Shown here: in pieces, positions 1 through 5,956 of the stretch | Numbering within the stretch: the first letter of the stretch is position 1 | Layout of the letters: every line of letters starts with the position of its first letter | DNA from: Bacillus massilioanorexius | GTDB lineage: Bacteria > Bacillota > Bacilli > Bacillales > DSM-1321 | NCBI RefSeq assembly: GCF_902374955.1 | Contig: NZ_CABKRX010000112.1 | Coordinates: 1-10,184 of the forward strand | Reading direction: 5' to 3' | DNA length: 10,184 nt | Program-made: the position numbers and the translations under genes | The notes under the pieces: generated by a model | What the model saw: only the letters and a program-made list of their open reading frames with translations | Database searches by the model: none | What the model was told of the DNA's origin: nothing

Positions 1-3
1 TTT

Positions 4-189
4 TTAATTTGTGTCTTTCCTAACGGCTTTCCAACCGCTCTGGATTTTTAGTGAGGCATCACTATAGACATTTTTGTTTTTTCCGCCGAAAAGTTTTTCT
101 CCGATTGTATTACTAATCACACCGTTTAATGCAGTTAGAAGAATGATCAAAAAAGCAACAATTAAGAAGTCCGTCACATAACCGACCAT
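4..189 (-). CDS. small membrane protein of unknown function
   Basis: Encodes a 61-residue protein that I do not recognise. It has a short N-terminus, one strongly hydrophobic segment at about residues 6-22 (ending ILLTALNG), and a polar, lysine-rich tail of about 35 residues with a glycine pair near residue 35. It is probably a single-pass membrane protein with a short soluble tail. The frame stays open to an upstream ATG at 226-228, but the start at 189 is preferred: a strong AAGGAGG lies 7 bases before it, and the candidate promoter places the transcription start near 220, inside the longer version. The stop codon is at 4-6, so the gene is complete, but its terminator lies outside the window. 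It is divergent from spx with about 560 bp between them. Existence is fairly secure; function is unknown. Confidence 0.65.
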   Translation of the reverse strand: MVGYVTDFLIVAFLIILLTALNGVISNTIGEKLFGGKNKNVYSDASLKIQSGWKAVRKDTN

Positions 190-226
190 ACATAATCCTC
201 CTTTTTGGTTAAATATGTATATATCC

Positions 227-255
227 ATTGTAAAATATTAGAAAATATATGAAAA
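227..255 (-). promoter_or_regulatory. candidate SigA promoter of the left-edge small membrane protein
   Basis: On the minus strand TTTTCA (250-255) and TACAAT (227-232) are separated by exactly 17 bases, matching four and five of six consensus positions. The predicted transcript would start near 220 and give a leader of about 30 nt before the AAGGAGG-ATG at 189. It rules out the upstream in-frame ATG at 228 as the start. Found by eye, and chance matches are common in DNA this AT-rich. Confidence 0.4.
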
Positions 256-559
256 GTTAAATTTATTGAAATATTTTTTCATAAAGGTCTTTAATAGTTG
301 GAGGTAAAGAGATATAGTAGTATAGGGCGTGATTTTATATGAAATTAAAACACTTCTTAATTTTATAATTTGTGGTTTCGTCTTTTTCGATATTGGGTAA
401 AGAATAACAAGAAGATGAAACAATGTAACCATCTATAGTTATATTGAAATATGGATAAACGGTGACAAATGAGAAAATTAATACTATGTTTTCAATAAGG
501 TGTAATATATGTATTTTATGAAAAAGAACACCAGAAATGTAAAAATATCTGAAAAAACC
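256..559. other. AT-rich intergenic stretch with nothing recognised
   Basis: This is the left part of the roughly 560-bp gap between the divergent small membrane-protein gene and spx. A 64-codon minus-strand frame (238-432) has no convincing ribosome binding site and a composition typical of AT-rich noise. I see no RNA gene and no strong terminator. It may hold distal spx promoter elements, but none stands out. Confidence 0.5.
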
Positions 560-599
560 TTATAAAATAAAGAGAAGTTAATCTTTTTTTATTTTATAA
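560..599. repeat. 12-bp perfect inverted repeat upstream of spx
   Basis: TTATAAAATAAA at 560-571 is mirrored exactly by TTTATTTTATAA at 588-599, with a 16-base spacer. All paired bases are A or T. It lies just upstream of the candidate spx promoter, so it could be an operator-like dyad, a weak terminator (a T-run precedes the right arm), or chance in AT-rich sequence. Confidence 0.35.
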
Positions 600-604
600 A
601 AAGA

Positions 605-634
605 TGTTCATTTTCAAAAAATATGATGTATAAT
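605..634 (+). promoter_or_regulatory. candidate spx promoter
   Basis: A perfect TATAAT (629-634) has TGTTCA (605-610) 18 bases upstream. The -35 is poor (three of six), so activation or use of another promoter is possible. Transcription from here would start near 641 and give a leader of about 110 nt. The leader contains a small perfect hairpin at 693-707 (GGAAAA-AAG-TTTTCC). In B. subtilis spx is controlled by several promoters and by PerR and YodB; I do not see a convincing PerR box here. Confidence 0.4.
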
Positions 635-750
635 AAACTATAGATATTACTTATTTAAAGTAATTTTAATTTAGGGTTTTAATTTTATTAGCGGAAAAAA
701 GTTTTCCCAATCATAGATTAAGGGTTCTATACAAAGGGGAGTGATTATCT

Positions 751-1146
751 ATGGTAACCTTATATACATCACCAAGTTGCACATCTTGTCGTAAAGCTAA
801 AGCTTGGCTTGAAGAACATAACATACCATACGTTGAAAGAAATATTTTCTCTGAATCTCTGTCAATTGATGAGATTAAAGAAATTTTACGAATGACTGAA
901 GATGGAACAGATGAGATTATTTCTACAAGATCCAAAACATTTCAAAAGTTAAACGTTAACTTGGAAACATTACCTTTACAAAGACTGTATCGTCTTATTA
1001 AAGAAAATCCTGGTTTACTTCGTAGACCAATTATTCTTGATGAAAAACGATTACAAGTTGGATATAATGAGGATGAAATTCGTCGATTCTTACCAAGAAA
1101 AGTACGTACGTATCATCTTCGCGAAGCTCAACGTATGGTCAACTAA
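751..1146 (+). CDS. spx: Spx, thiol-stress regulator of RNA polymerase
   Basis: Encodes the ArsC-family regulator that binds the alpha-subunit C-terminal domain of RNA polymerase and redirects transcription during disulfide stress. The protein is 131 residues, the same length as B. subtilis Spx. The redox switch CTSC is at residues 10-13. Gly52, required for the polymerase contact, is present, as is the RPI motif at 92-94. The central helix and the C-terminal RRFLPRKVR (110-118) closely follow the Bacillus sequence as I recall it. The C-terminus ends MVN instead of the LAN that influences ClpXP degradation in B. subtilis. The start at 751 has AAAGGGGAG about 9 bases upstream. The gene is followed by a strong terminator and so is probably monocistronic here. 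The adaptor that delivers Spx to ClpXP, YjbH, is encoded at the far end of the window. Very secure. Confidence 0.98.
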   Translation: MVTLYTSPSCTSCRKAKAWLEEHNIPYVERNIFSESLSIDEIKEILRMTEDGTDEIISTRSKTFQKLNVNLETLPLQRLYRLIKENPGLLRRPIILDEKRLQVGYNEDEIRRFLPRKVRTYHLREAQRMVN

Positions 1147-1153
1147 TATACTT

Positions 1154-1188
1154 ATACTCTTGACAGTCTTCGTCAAGAGTATTTTTTT
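1154..1188 (+). terminator. spx intrinsic terminator
   Basis: A perfect 11-bp stem, ATACTCTTGAC (1154-1164) with GTCAAGAGTAT (1172-1182), encloses a 7-base loop and runs directly into seven Ts (1182-1188). It starts 7 bases after the spx stop. Confidence 0.93.
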
Positions 1189-1413
1189 GTTTTTAGGGTT
1201 AATGGTTTCTGTGGAAAAAGATCGTCATGAACTTATGGAGCATTTAATAGTGAGAAAATGACAATAAGGTGAAACGGAGTCATCTTTTGTATTTCTAATG
1301 GTAGCTAGTATACAATATGTTCAAGTACATCTTTGGTGAAGGAGTAAACATCGTATCATTCAATGTTTAAACATATCTGATATAATAATAATAGATAGCG
1401 TGTATCACTGCTC
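1189..1413. other. intergenic stretch between spx and mecA, no gene seen
   Basis: A short frame overlapping the spx terminator continues to 1261 but has no usable ribosome binding site. A perfect 12-bp palindrome, ATGTTTAAACAT, sits at 1363-1374 and is followed by TATAAT at 1381-1386 without a credible -35. B. subtilis has yjbE between spx and mecA; no trace of it is seen here. Confidence 0.5.
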
Positions 1414-1442
1414 TTGATTATTAGAATGTTATTATGTAGAAT
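1414..1442 (+). promoter_or_regulatory. candidate distal mecA promoter
   Basis: TTGATT (1414-1419) and TAGAAT (1437-1442) are 17 bases apart, a good SigA-type match on both elements. Transcription would start near 1449, leaving a leader of about 200 nt before mecA. A second possible -10, TATACT at 1595-1600, lacks a recognisable -35 but is followed at once by the dyad AGGGA-TAAT-TCCCT (1601-1614). Confidence 0.4.
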
Positions 1443-1650
1443 GAGGGGAAATCGTTGTAGGCAAATGATTGTTTTTGTATTTATACTGCATTTTGTTTTC
1501 CTTCTTTTCGCTTTTATCATAAAATAAAGTAAAACGAAATATTACGTTTTTAACTGATAAAATAAGGGAACTAAAAATGTAAGAAAGTTCTCACTATACT
1601 AGGGATAATTCCCTTCAGTACAATTCTCAGGTAGAAGGGAGAGGAGATCA

Positions 1651-2325
1651 ATGGAAATTGAACGTATTAACGAACATACAGTAAAGTTTTATATTTCATA
1701 TTTAGACATAGAGGAACGAGGCTTTGATCGTGATGAGATATGGTATAACCGTGATCGAAGTGAAGAATTGTTTTGGGAAATGATGGACGAAATTCATCAT
1801 GAGGAAGAGTTTGCTATCGAGGGTCCACTTTGGATTCAAGTCCAAGCTTTAGATAAAGGTTTAGAAATCATGGTTACAAAAGCTCAGTTTACCAAAGATG
1901 GTCAAAAGCTAGAACTTCCAATATCTGATGAGAAATTAAAAGATTTACCCGTTGATGAAAGAATCGAATCTCTTCTCGATGAGCACTTTCAAGTTAAACA
2001 GGATGATGAGACGGATACTACTGTTGAATATGATCTAGATGTTCTTGAATGTGCGATTATGTTCCAGGATTTTGAAGATGTGATTTCTTTAAGCAAACAA
2101 AATGGATTGGAAGGCTTTAAGACGTCGTTATACTCTTTTGAAAATAAATACTATTTATACGCAGAGTTCGAGGAAGATATTGCAGAAGATAAGATTGATA
2201 ATATATTAAGTGTTCTATTTGAATACGGGCATGAATCAGCAGTAACGCTTTATCGATTACAGGAATATGGAAAAGAAATCATTAAAGAAGATGTCTTTTC
2301 TACAATTAGAAAATATTTTGTATAG
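1651..2325 (+). CDS. mecA: MecA, adaptor protein for ClpC
   Basis: Encodes the adaptor that assembles ClpC hexamers and presents substrates, notably the competence factor ComK, to the ClpCP protease. The 224-residue length fits the family (218 in B. subtilis). The N-terminal substrate-binding domain covers about residues 1-85 and begins MEIERINEHTVKFYISYLD, typical of MecA. An acidic, probably flexible linker follows (about 86-125, rich in Asp and Glu). The C-terminal ClpC-binding domain covers about 126-224. The start is fixed by GAGGAGA a few bases upstream. The gene has its own terminator. Neighbouring coiA is a competence gene, which fits the conserved Bacillaceae arrangement. No anomaly seen. 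Confidence 0.97.
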   Translation: MEIERINEHTVKFYISYLDIEERGFDRDEIWYNRDRSEELFWEMMDEIHHEEEFAIEGPLWIQVQALDKGLEIMVTKAQFTKDGQKLELPISDEKLKDLPVDERIESLLDEHFQVKQDDETDTTVEYDLDVLECAIMFQDFEDVISLSKQNGLEGFKTSLYSFENKYYLYAEFEEDIAEDKIDNILSVLFEYGHESAVTLYRLQEYGKEIIKEDVFSTIRKYFV

Positions 2326-2331
2326 GTAAGG

Positions 2332-2361
2332 GCCGGTTTCTATTTTTGAAATCGGCTTTTT
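2332..2361 (+). terminator. mecA intrinsic terminator
   Basis: GCCGGTTTC (2332-2340) pairs with GAAATCGGC (2348-2356) through nine pairs, one of them G-T, around a 7-base loop. Five Ts follow (2357-2361). It lies 6 bases past the mecA stop. Confidence 0.9.
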
Positions 2362-2695
2362 AAAAGTGAATAAACCATATTTGATTGAAGTTGCCATTTT
2401 TCTTTCTGCTATCATCGTTTTTAGATGTTCCTTTTCAGAGTCCTCCCCAGGCTTTCAGAGGCCAATCTTAAACTTCGATAAATCTCCTTAATAAAAATGA
2501 AATAGATCTGTTAATTTTATGTAAAAAAGGGAATAAGCATAGTGAAAGTTGAAGTTAGTAGGTTCATGAGTTAACCGTGGGAACTGATCATTTTCGCTAA
2601 TTTTAACAGTATATTTTACAGAGTTATTTCAAAGAACTAATGGGTGTTTGAACATGGTTAGTTGAATACCTATGCAGAAAGTGGGACATTGTTAT
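2362..2695. other. intergenic stretch before cls, no gene seen
   Basis: A 41-codon open frame from a GTG at 2366 has no ribosome binding site and begins in the tail of the mecA terminator, so I do not call it. The octamer TTTCAGAG occurs twice exactly 20 bases apart (2433-2440 and 2453-2460), separated by a C-rich segment. I see no RNA gene or mobile element. Confidence 0.5.
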
Positions 2696-2724
2696 TTGAT
2701 ATTGCGCTCCTAAACTTATATTGT
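2696..2724 (+). promoter_or_regulatory. candidate cls promoter
   Basis: TTGATA (2696-2701) and TATTGT (2719-2724) are 17 bases apart, matching five and four of six consensus positions. The start would be near 2731, giving a leader of about 29 nt to the cls ATG. It is consistent with cls being transcribed alone between its own promoter and terminator. Confidence 0.45.
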
Positions 2725-2759
2725 ACAAGTTGTTCGTAAACGTAGGGTGAGGGGATATA

Positions 2760-4271
2760 ATGAAAAATACGATTAGAGTTATCATTTTTTTAAGTTTAAT
2801 ATTGGGTGTATGGTTATTTTGGGGAGATGTAGTAGAAGCAAATATTTTTAGCTTTTTGAGTATTTTAATTACGGTTTCTGCAGGGGTTTTAGCGCTTGTT
2901 GTTTTCCTTGAAAATCGACATCCTACACAAACGTTAACATGGCTTATTGTTTTTGCTGCGTTTCCTTTGTTTGGATTTATTTTTTATTTCTTGTTCGGAA
3001 GAAACTTCAGAAAAGAAAAAATGTATAGGAAAAAATATTTTTTGGACAAGCAGGCCTATTTAAAAATTGAAGGTGAGCGTTCAATAAGTGAAGAAAGATT
3101 TACGACAATGGCTGAACATCAACGTAAACTTATTACGTTAGCACAGCGAATTGGCAATAGCCCTATTTCTTTTGCAACCAAAACAAAGATTCTAACAAAT
3201 GGTGATGAAACCTTTTCAGCAATCATTGAAGAGTTAAAAAAAGCAACCCATCACATTCATATTGAATATTACATTGTTCGTGATGATAAGATAAGTAATG
3301 AAATAAAAGATATTTTACTAGATAAAGCGAGACAAGGAATTAAAGTACGGTTTTTATATGATGCAGTAGGTTCTTGGAAGCTATCAAAATCATACATTAA
3401 TCAATTAATCAATGGTGGAGTAGAGGTTGCTCGCTTCGGACCAGTTCGAATACCAGTGCTTAATAATAAAGCGAATTTCCGAAATCATAGAAAAATTGTG
3501 GTAGTGGATGGTCATGTTGGCTTTGTGGGTGGACTTAATATCGGTGATGAGTATTTAGGGAGAGATAAAAGCTTTGGCTTTTGGAGAGACACGCATCTAA
3601 TGGCTAAGGGTGAGGCTGTTCGTTCTTTACAGCTTATATTTTTGCAAGATTGGTATTATAGTACAAATCGTAGTTTTTTAACTGACAAATATTTAACGCC
3701 GCTAACACCACATTTAAATAATCATGGCGGGGTTCAAATGATTGCAGGTGGACCTGATAATGAGTACAGTGTTATAAAAAATATATTCTTCAGCATGATT
3801 TCCTCGGCAAAAGAAACGGTATGGATTGCCTCACCTTATTTCATACCAGATGAAGATATTTTTCAAGCTATCAAGGTGGCTGCTTTAAGTGGAATAGATG
3901 TACGGTTGTTAGTTCCTAAAAAGCCTGATAAATGGATCGTATGGCATGCTTCTCGTTCCTATTTTAAAGATTTATTAGAAGCTGGTGTTAAAATATATCA
4001 ATATAAAAAAGGATTTATGCATAGCAAAATTGTTATTGTAGATCGCGAGCTTGCTTCAATTGGTACGGCAAATATGGATATGAGAAGCTTTCATTTGAAT
4101 TTTGAAGTAAATGCTTTCCTTTATCGGACAAGTAGCACACAAAAGCTTGTAGATGATTTTAATGAAGATTTAAAAGAATCTCAGCAACTATATTTGGAAT
4201 CATTTAATAAGAGACATATAGGAATTCGTTTAATGGAGTCAACATGTCGTCTACTATCACCGTTACTTTAA
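2760..4271 (+). CDS. cls: cardiolipin synthase (phospholipase D family)
   Basis: Encodes a membrane enzyme that condenses two phosphatidylglycerol molecules into cardiolipin and glycerol. The protein has 503 residues. Hydrophobic segments lie at about 4-22, 29-50 and 58-80. The last two with the connecting ENRHPTQTLTWLI form the PLDc_N anchor domain common to Firmicute Cls. Two phospholipase D motifs follow: H243-K245-D250 (NHRKIVVVD) and H421-K423-D428 (MHSKIVIVD), each with the expected downstream Gly/Asn (GGLN, GTANMD). The C-terminus RLLSPLL is typical of the family. GTGAGGGG precedes the ATG at a normal distance. The gene is flanked by terminators on both sides, so it is probably a single transcription unit. 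It is not part of this neighbourhood in B. subtilis, but I recall a cls gene beside mecA in some other Bacillus. Paralogues are common, so which cellular Cls this is cannot be told. Confidence 0.96.
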   Translation: MKNTIRVIIFLSLILGVWLFWGDVVEANIFSFLSILITVSAGVLALVVFLENRHPTQTLTWLIVFAAFPLFGFIFYFLFGRNFRKEKMYRKKYFLDKQAYLKIEGERSISEERFTTMAEHQRKLITLAQRIGNSPISFATKTKILTNGDETFSAIIEELKKATHHIHIEYYIVRDDKISNEIKDILLDKARQGIKVRFLYDAVGSWKLSKSYINQLINGGVEVARFGPVRIPVLNNKANFRNHRKIVVVDGHVGFVGGLNIGDEYLGRDKSFGFWRDTHLMAKGEAVRSLQLIFLQDWYYSTNRSFLTDKYLTPLTPHLNNHGGVQMIAGGPDNEYSVIKNIFFSMISSAKETVWIASPYFIPDEDIFQAIKVAALSGIDVRLLVPKKPDKWIVWHASRSYFKDLLEAGVKIYQYKKGFMHSKIVIVDRELASIGTANMDMRSFHLNFEVNAFLYRTSSTQKLVDDFNEDLKESQQLYLESFNKRHIGIRLMESTCRLLSPLL

Positions 4272-4302
4272 TGAAGCTTTAGCATTTATATTTCTAGAAT
4301 AA

Positions 4303-4354
4303 AAGAATGATCCCTTTTAGTATTCGAAACTAAGAGTGGATGATTCTTTTTTTT
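4303..4354 (+). terminator. cls intrinsic terminator
   Basis: A long imperfect stem starts AAGAAT (4303-4308) and ATCC, closes with TTTTAGT/ACTAAGA around a 7-base loop, and returns through GGAT (4338-4341) to ATTCTT (4343-4348). There is one G-G mismatch and one bulged T. Eight Ts follow (4347-4354). It lies about 30 bases after the cls stop. Confidence 0.85.
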
Positions 4355-4417
4355 ATGGCTGCTCTTTACTTGTTGCTTATGAATAAAGGAGAGTATAAGT
4401 TGAATTGAATACTACAC

Positions 4418-4526
4418 TAGAATGGTGCTTTTGTGGAGTAAGGATAATCTCATTGAATACAGCAGCTGAGGCATCCCACTGCCCGCCTGCTCCCACAGAA
4501 GTTTCACACCTTCCATTCTAATTGAC
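4418..4526. repeat. dispersed structured repeat, copy A (degenerate)
   Basis: This copy is related to the segment at 8514-8612. CTGCTCCCACAGAAGT (4487-4502) matches CTGCTCCCGCAGGAGT (8572-8587) at 14 of 16 positions. TGAGG, CCCGC and CACCTT occur in the same order, and a trailing TTCTATTCAC (4540-4549) matches TTTTATTCAC (8624-8633). The ends pair: TAGAATGG (4418-4425) is the exact reverse complement of CCATTCTA (4513-4520). Read on the minus strand the pattern resembles an abundant Bacillaceae intergenic repeat that I know from memory (core CTCCTGCGGGAGCAG). The right end overlaps an open upstream extension of the coiA frame, which argues against that extension being translated. Confidence 0.7.
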
Positions 4527-4631
4527 CAGTTACTGTCGGTTCTATTCACCAACCTTAGAATCGTTTAGAAAGCGGTTTTTGTGGAAGGGTTTTTCTGTTG
4601 TTGTGTTGAATGTATTGATTAAAGTGCTCAG

Positions 4632-4638
4632 AAAGGAG
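4632..4638 (+). promoter_or_regulatory. ribosome binding site that fixes the coiA TTG start
   Basis: AAAGGAG lies 9 bases before the TTG at 4648. The frame remains open upstream to another TTG at 4522, but that codon has no Shine-Dalgarno sequence and lies at the edge of repeat copy A. Confidence 0.75.
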
Positions 4639-4647
4639 TGTGGAAAT

Positions 4648-5847
4648 TTGCTCATTGTTAAAAATAAAGAGGGCATACTATATTCATTGTTATCTACTAA
4701 CAACGAGAAAATATTGAAAAATCGAGAGAAACAATTTTATTGTCCTTGTTGTGGTAGTAGAGTCTTTTTAAAAGCGGGAAAGATAAAGGTGGCACATTTT
4801 GCTCATAAAGCTAATGAGTCTTGTTCTTACGCTACAGAGGGCGAAACTGAAGAACATCTATTAGGAAAACAGCTGTTATATACGTGGCTAAGAAAACAAA
4901 ATCTCAATGTACAAATGGAAAAATTCTTTCCATCGTTTAAACAAAGAGCAGATCTTTACGTTGAGAATGATGGAAAGAAGTTCGCTATAGAATATCAATG
5001 TTCAATCATCTCTCCAGAAGATATAAAAAAGAGGACAGTCTTCTATAGAAAAAATGGCGTTACACCAATATGGATACTATCTTCTCGACATTTAAAGATT
5101 AAACGACCAACGGAATATATACTTTCAGCGTTTCAATGGTACACATCGGCAGGAACTATAAAATGTCCTATTATCCGATTTTTTTCTCCATATACTCAAC
5201 AATTTACGATCTTACAGCAACTCACCCCATTCTCTTCACGTTCTACTTTTTCCAACCCACAAACATATCCAGTAAATCAATTAACTTTTCAACATTTATT
5301 ATCCTGTATACCTCGACATTTCTCCGCTATCCAAAAATGGATGAATAAAAAACAATTGTGGCGTCAGAGTGCTACTTTATACGTTGATGTGAATCATCCT
5401 TTTTTTAAATCTATCTATTTAGAAAAAATATTTCCTTCCACATTTCCAAATGAAATTGGTATTCCTGTACCATATATGCATCTCTATGAGACGAATGCAA
5501 TTCATTGGCAATTCTGGATATATAAAAATGTGATAAGTAAGAAAGCTATTGGGGACACTATTTATTTACATGAATGCCAGAGATCTCTTATACAAAGTAT
5601 AAAAGAAAAATTCATATGTCTTAGAATTCTTCCTTACTTTTCATCAATCAATCCGCTTTTACCGATGAAATATTATATTCAAATGCTCGTCCGATTAGAG
5701 TTCTTGGAAGAAATGGCTCCGGATGTGTATGTGTTAAAAAGGAAGGTAGAGCTATATAATCCAGCATTTCCAGAACGTGAAAAAATGTTCAATTTGAAAG
5801 TGGCTAATATATATGAGGAACTCATGAAAAATGCGAATGATTCATAA
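4648..5847 (+). CDS. coiA: CoiA, competence-associated nuclease-like protein
   Basis: Encodes a protein of the CoiA family, induced during competence and needed for efficient transformation. It acts on incoming DNA or recombination intermediates; the exact reaction is unsettled. With the TTG start the protein is 399 residues and begins MLIVKNKEGI, the usual N-terminus for the family. A zinc-ribbon-like part holds CPCC (32-35), AHFAH (49-53) and C59. Next come GETEEH (65-70) and a restriction-endonuclease-type core with D102 (RADLYV) and E115-x-Q117 (AIEYQ), the PD-(D/E)XK variant seen in CoiA. The C-terminal half is poorly conserved in the family and shows no motif I can name. It is followed by pepF after about 110 bases. 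I saw no clear pair of ComK AT-boxes, only one near match (GAAA-N5-TTTT at 4568-4580). The family call is secure; the start is well supported. Confidence 0.92.
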   Translation: MLIVKNKEGILYSLLSTNNEKILKNREKQFYCPCCGSRVFLKAGKIKVAHFAHKANESCSYATEGETEEHLLGKQLLYTWLRKQNLNVQMEKFFPSFKQRADLYVENDGKKFAIEYQCSIISPEDIKKRTVFYRKNGVTPIWILSSRHLKIKRPTEYILSAFQWYTSAGTIKCPIIRFFSPYTQQFTILQQLTPFSSRSTFSNPQTYPVNQLTFQHLLSCIPRHFSAIQKWMNKKQLWRQSATLYVDVNHPFFKSIYLEKIFPSTFPNEIGIPVPYMHLYETNAIHWQFWIYKNVISKKAIGDTIYLHECQRSLIQSIKEKFICLRILPYFSSINPLLPMKYYIQMLVRLEFLEEMAPDVYVLKRKVELYNPAFPEREKMFNLKVANIYEELMKNANDS

Positions 5848-5855
5848 AGTATAAG

Positions 5856-5886
5856 TGCTTAAATAATAAAAGAAGCAGGTTTTTTT
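5856..5886 (+). terminator. weak candidate terminator after coiA
   Basis: TGCTT (5856-5860) can pair with AAGCA (5873-5877) around a 12-base loop, followed two bases later by seven Ts (5880-5886). The stem is only 5 bp, so read-through into pepF is plausible. Confidence 0.3.
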
Positions 5887-5913
5887 AGGATATAACAGAA
5901 TTAATAGTATAAT
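5885..5913 (+). promoter_or_regulatory. candidate pepF promoter
   Basis: A perfect TATAAT (5908-5913) has TTAGGA (5885-5890) 17 bases upstream, a weak -35 with three of six matches. The transcript would start near 5920, about 37 nt before the ATG. pepF may also be reached by read-through from coiA. Confidence 0.4.
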
Positions 5914-5956
5914 CTAAATTATAGTTAATACTTAATTTTGAAATGGAGGATTTATT

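Noticed and set aside
238..432. 64-codon minus-strand frame upstream of the small membrane protein
   Set aside because: No ribosome binding site, noise-like composition, and it would overlap the candidate promoter of the neighbouring gene.
1037..1261. 74-codon plus-strand frame overlapping the 3' end of spx
   Set aside because: It overlaps spx and its terminator. The tail MVSVEKDRHELMEHLIVRK (from 1201) looks protein-like but has no convincing ribosome binding site.
2366..2491. 41-codon frame starting GTG after mecA
   Set aside because: It starts immediately after the mecA terminator with no ribosome binding site or promoter.
4418..4526. Insertion sequence
   Set aside because: Only about 100 bp, no transposase frame and no target duplication seen; better explained as a copy of the dispersed repeat shared with 8514-8612.
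4568..4594. ComK-type AT-boxes upstream of coiA
   Set aside because: Only one box (GAAA-N5-TTTT) is close to consensus; no second box occurs at the required spacing.
5136..5348. 70-codon plus-strand frame within coiA
   Set aside because: Alternate-frame shadow of coiA with AT-driven composition.
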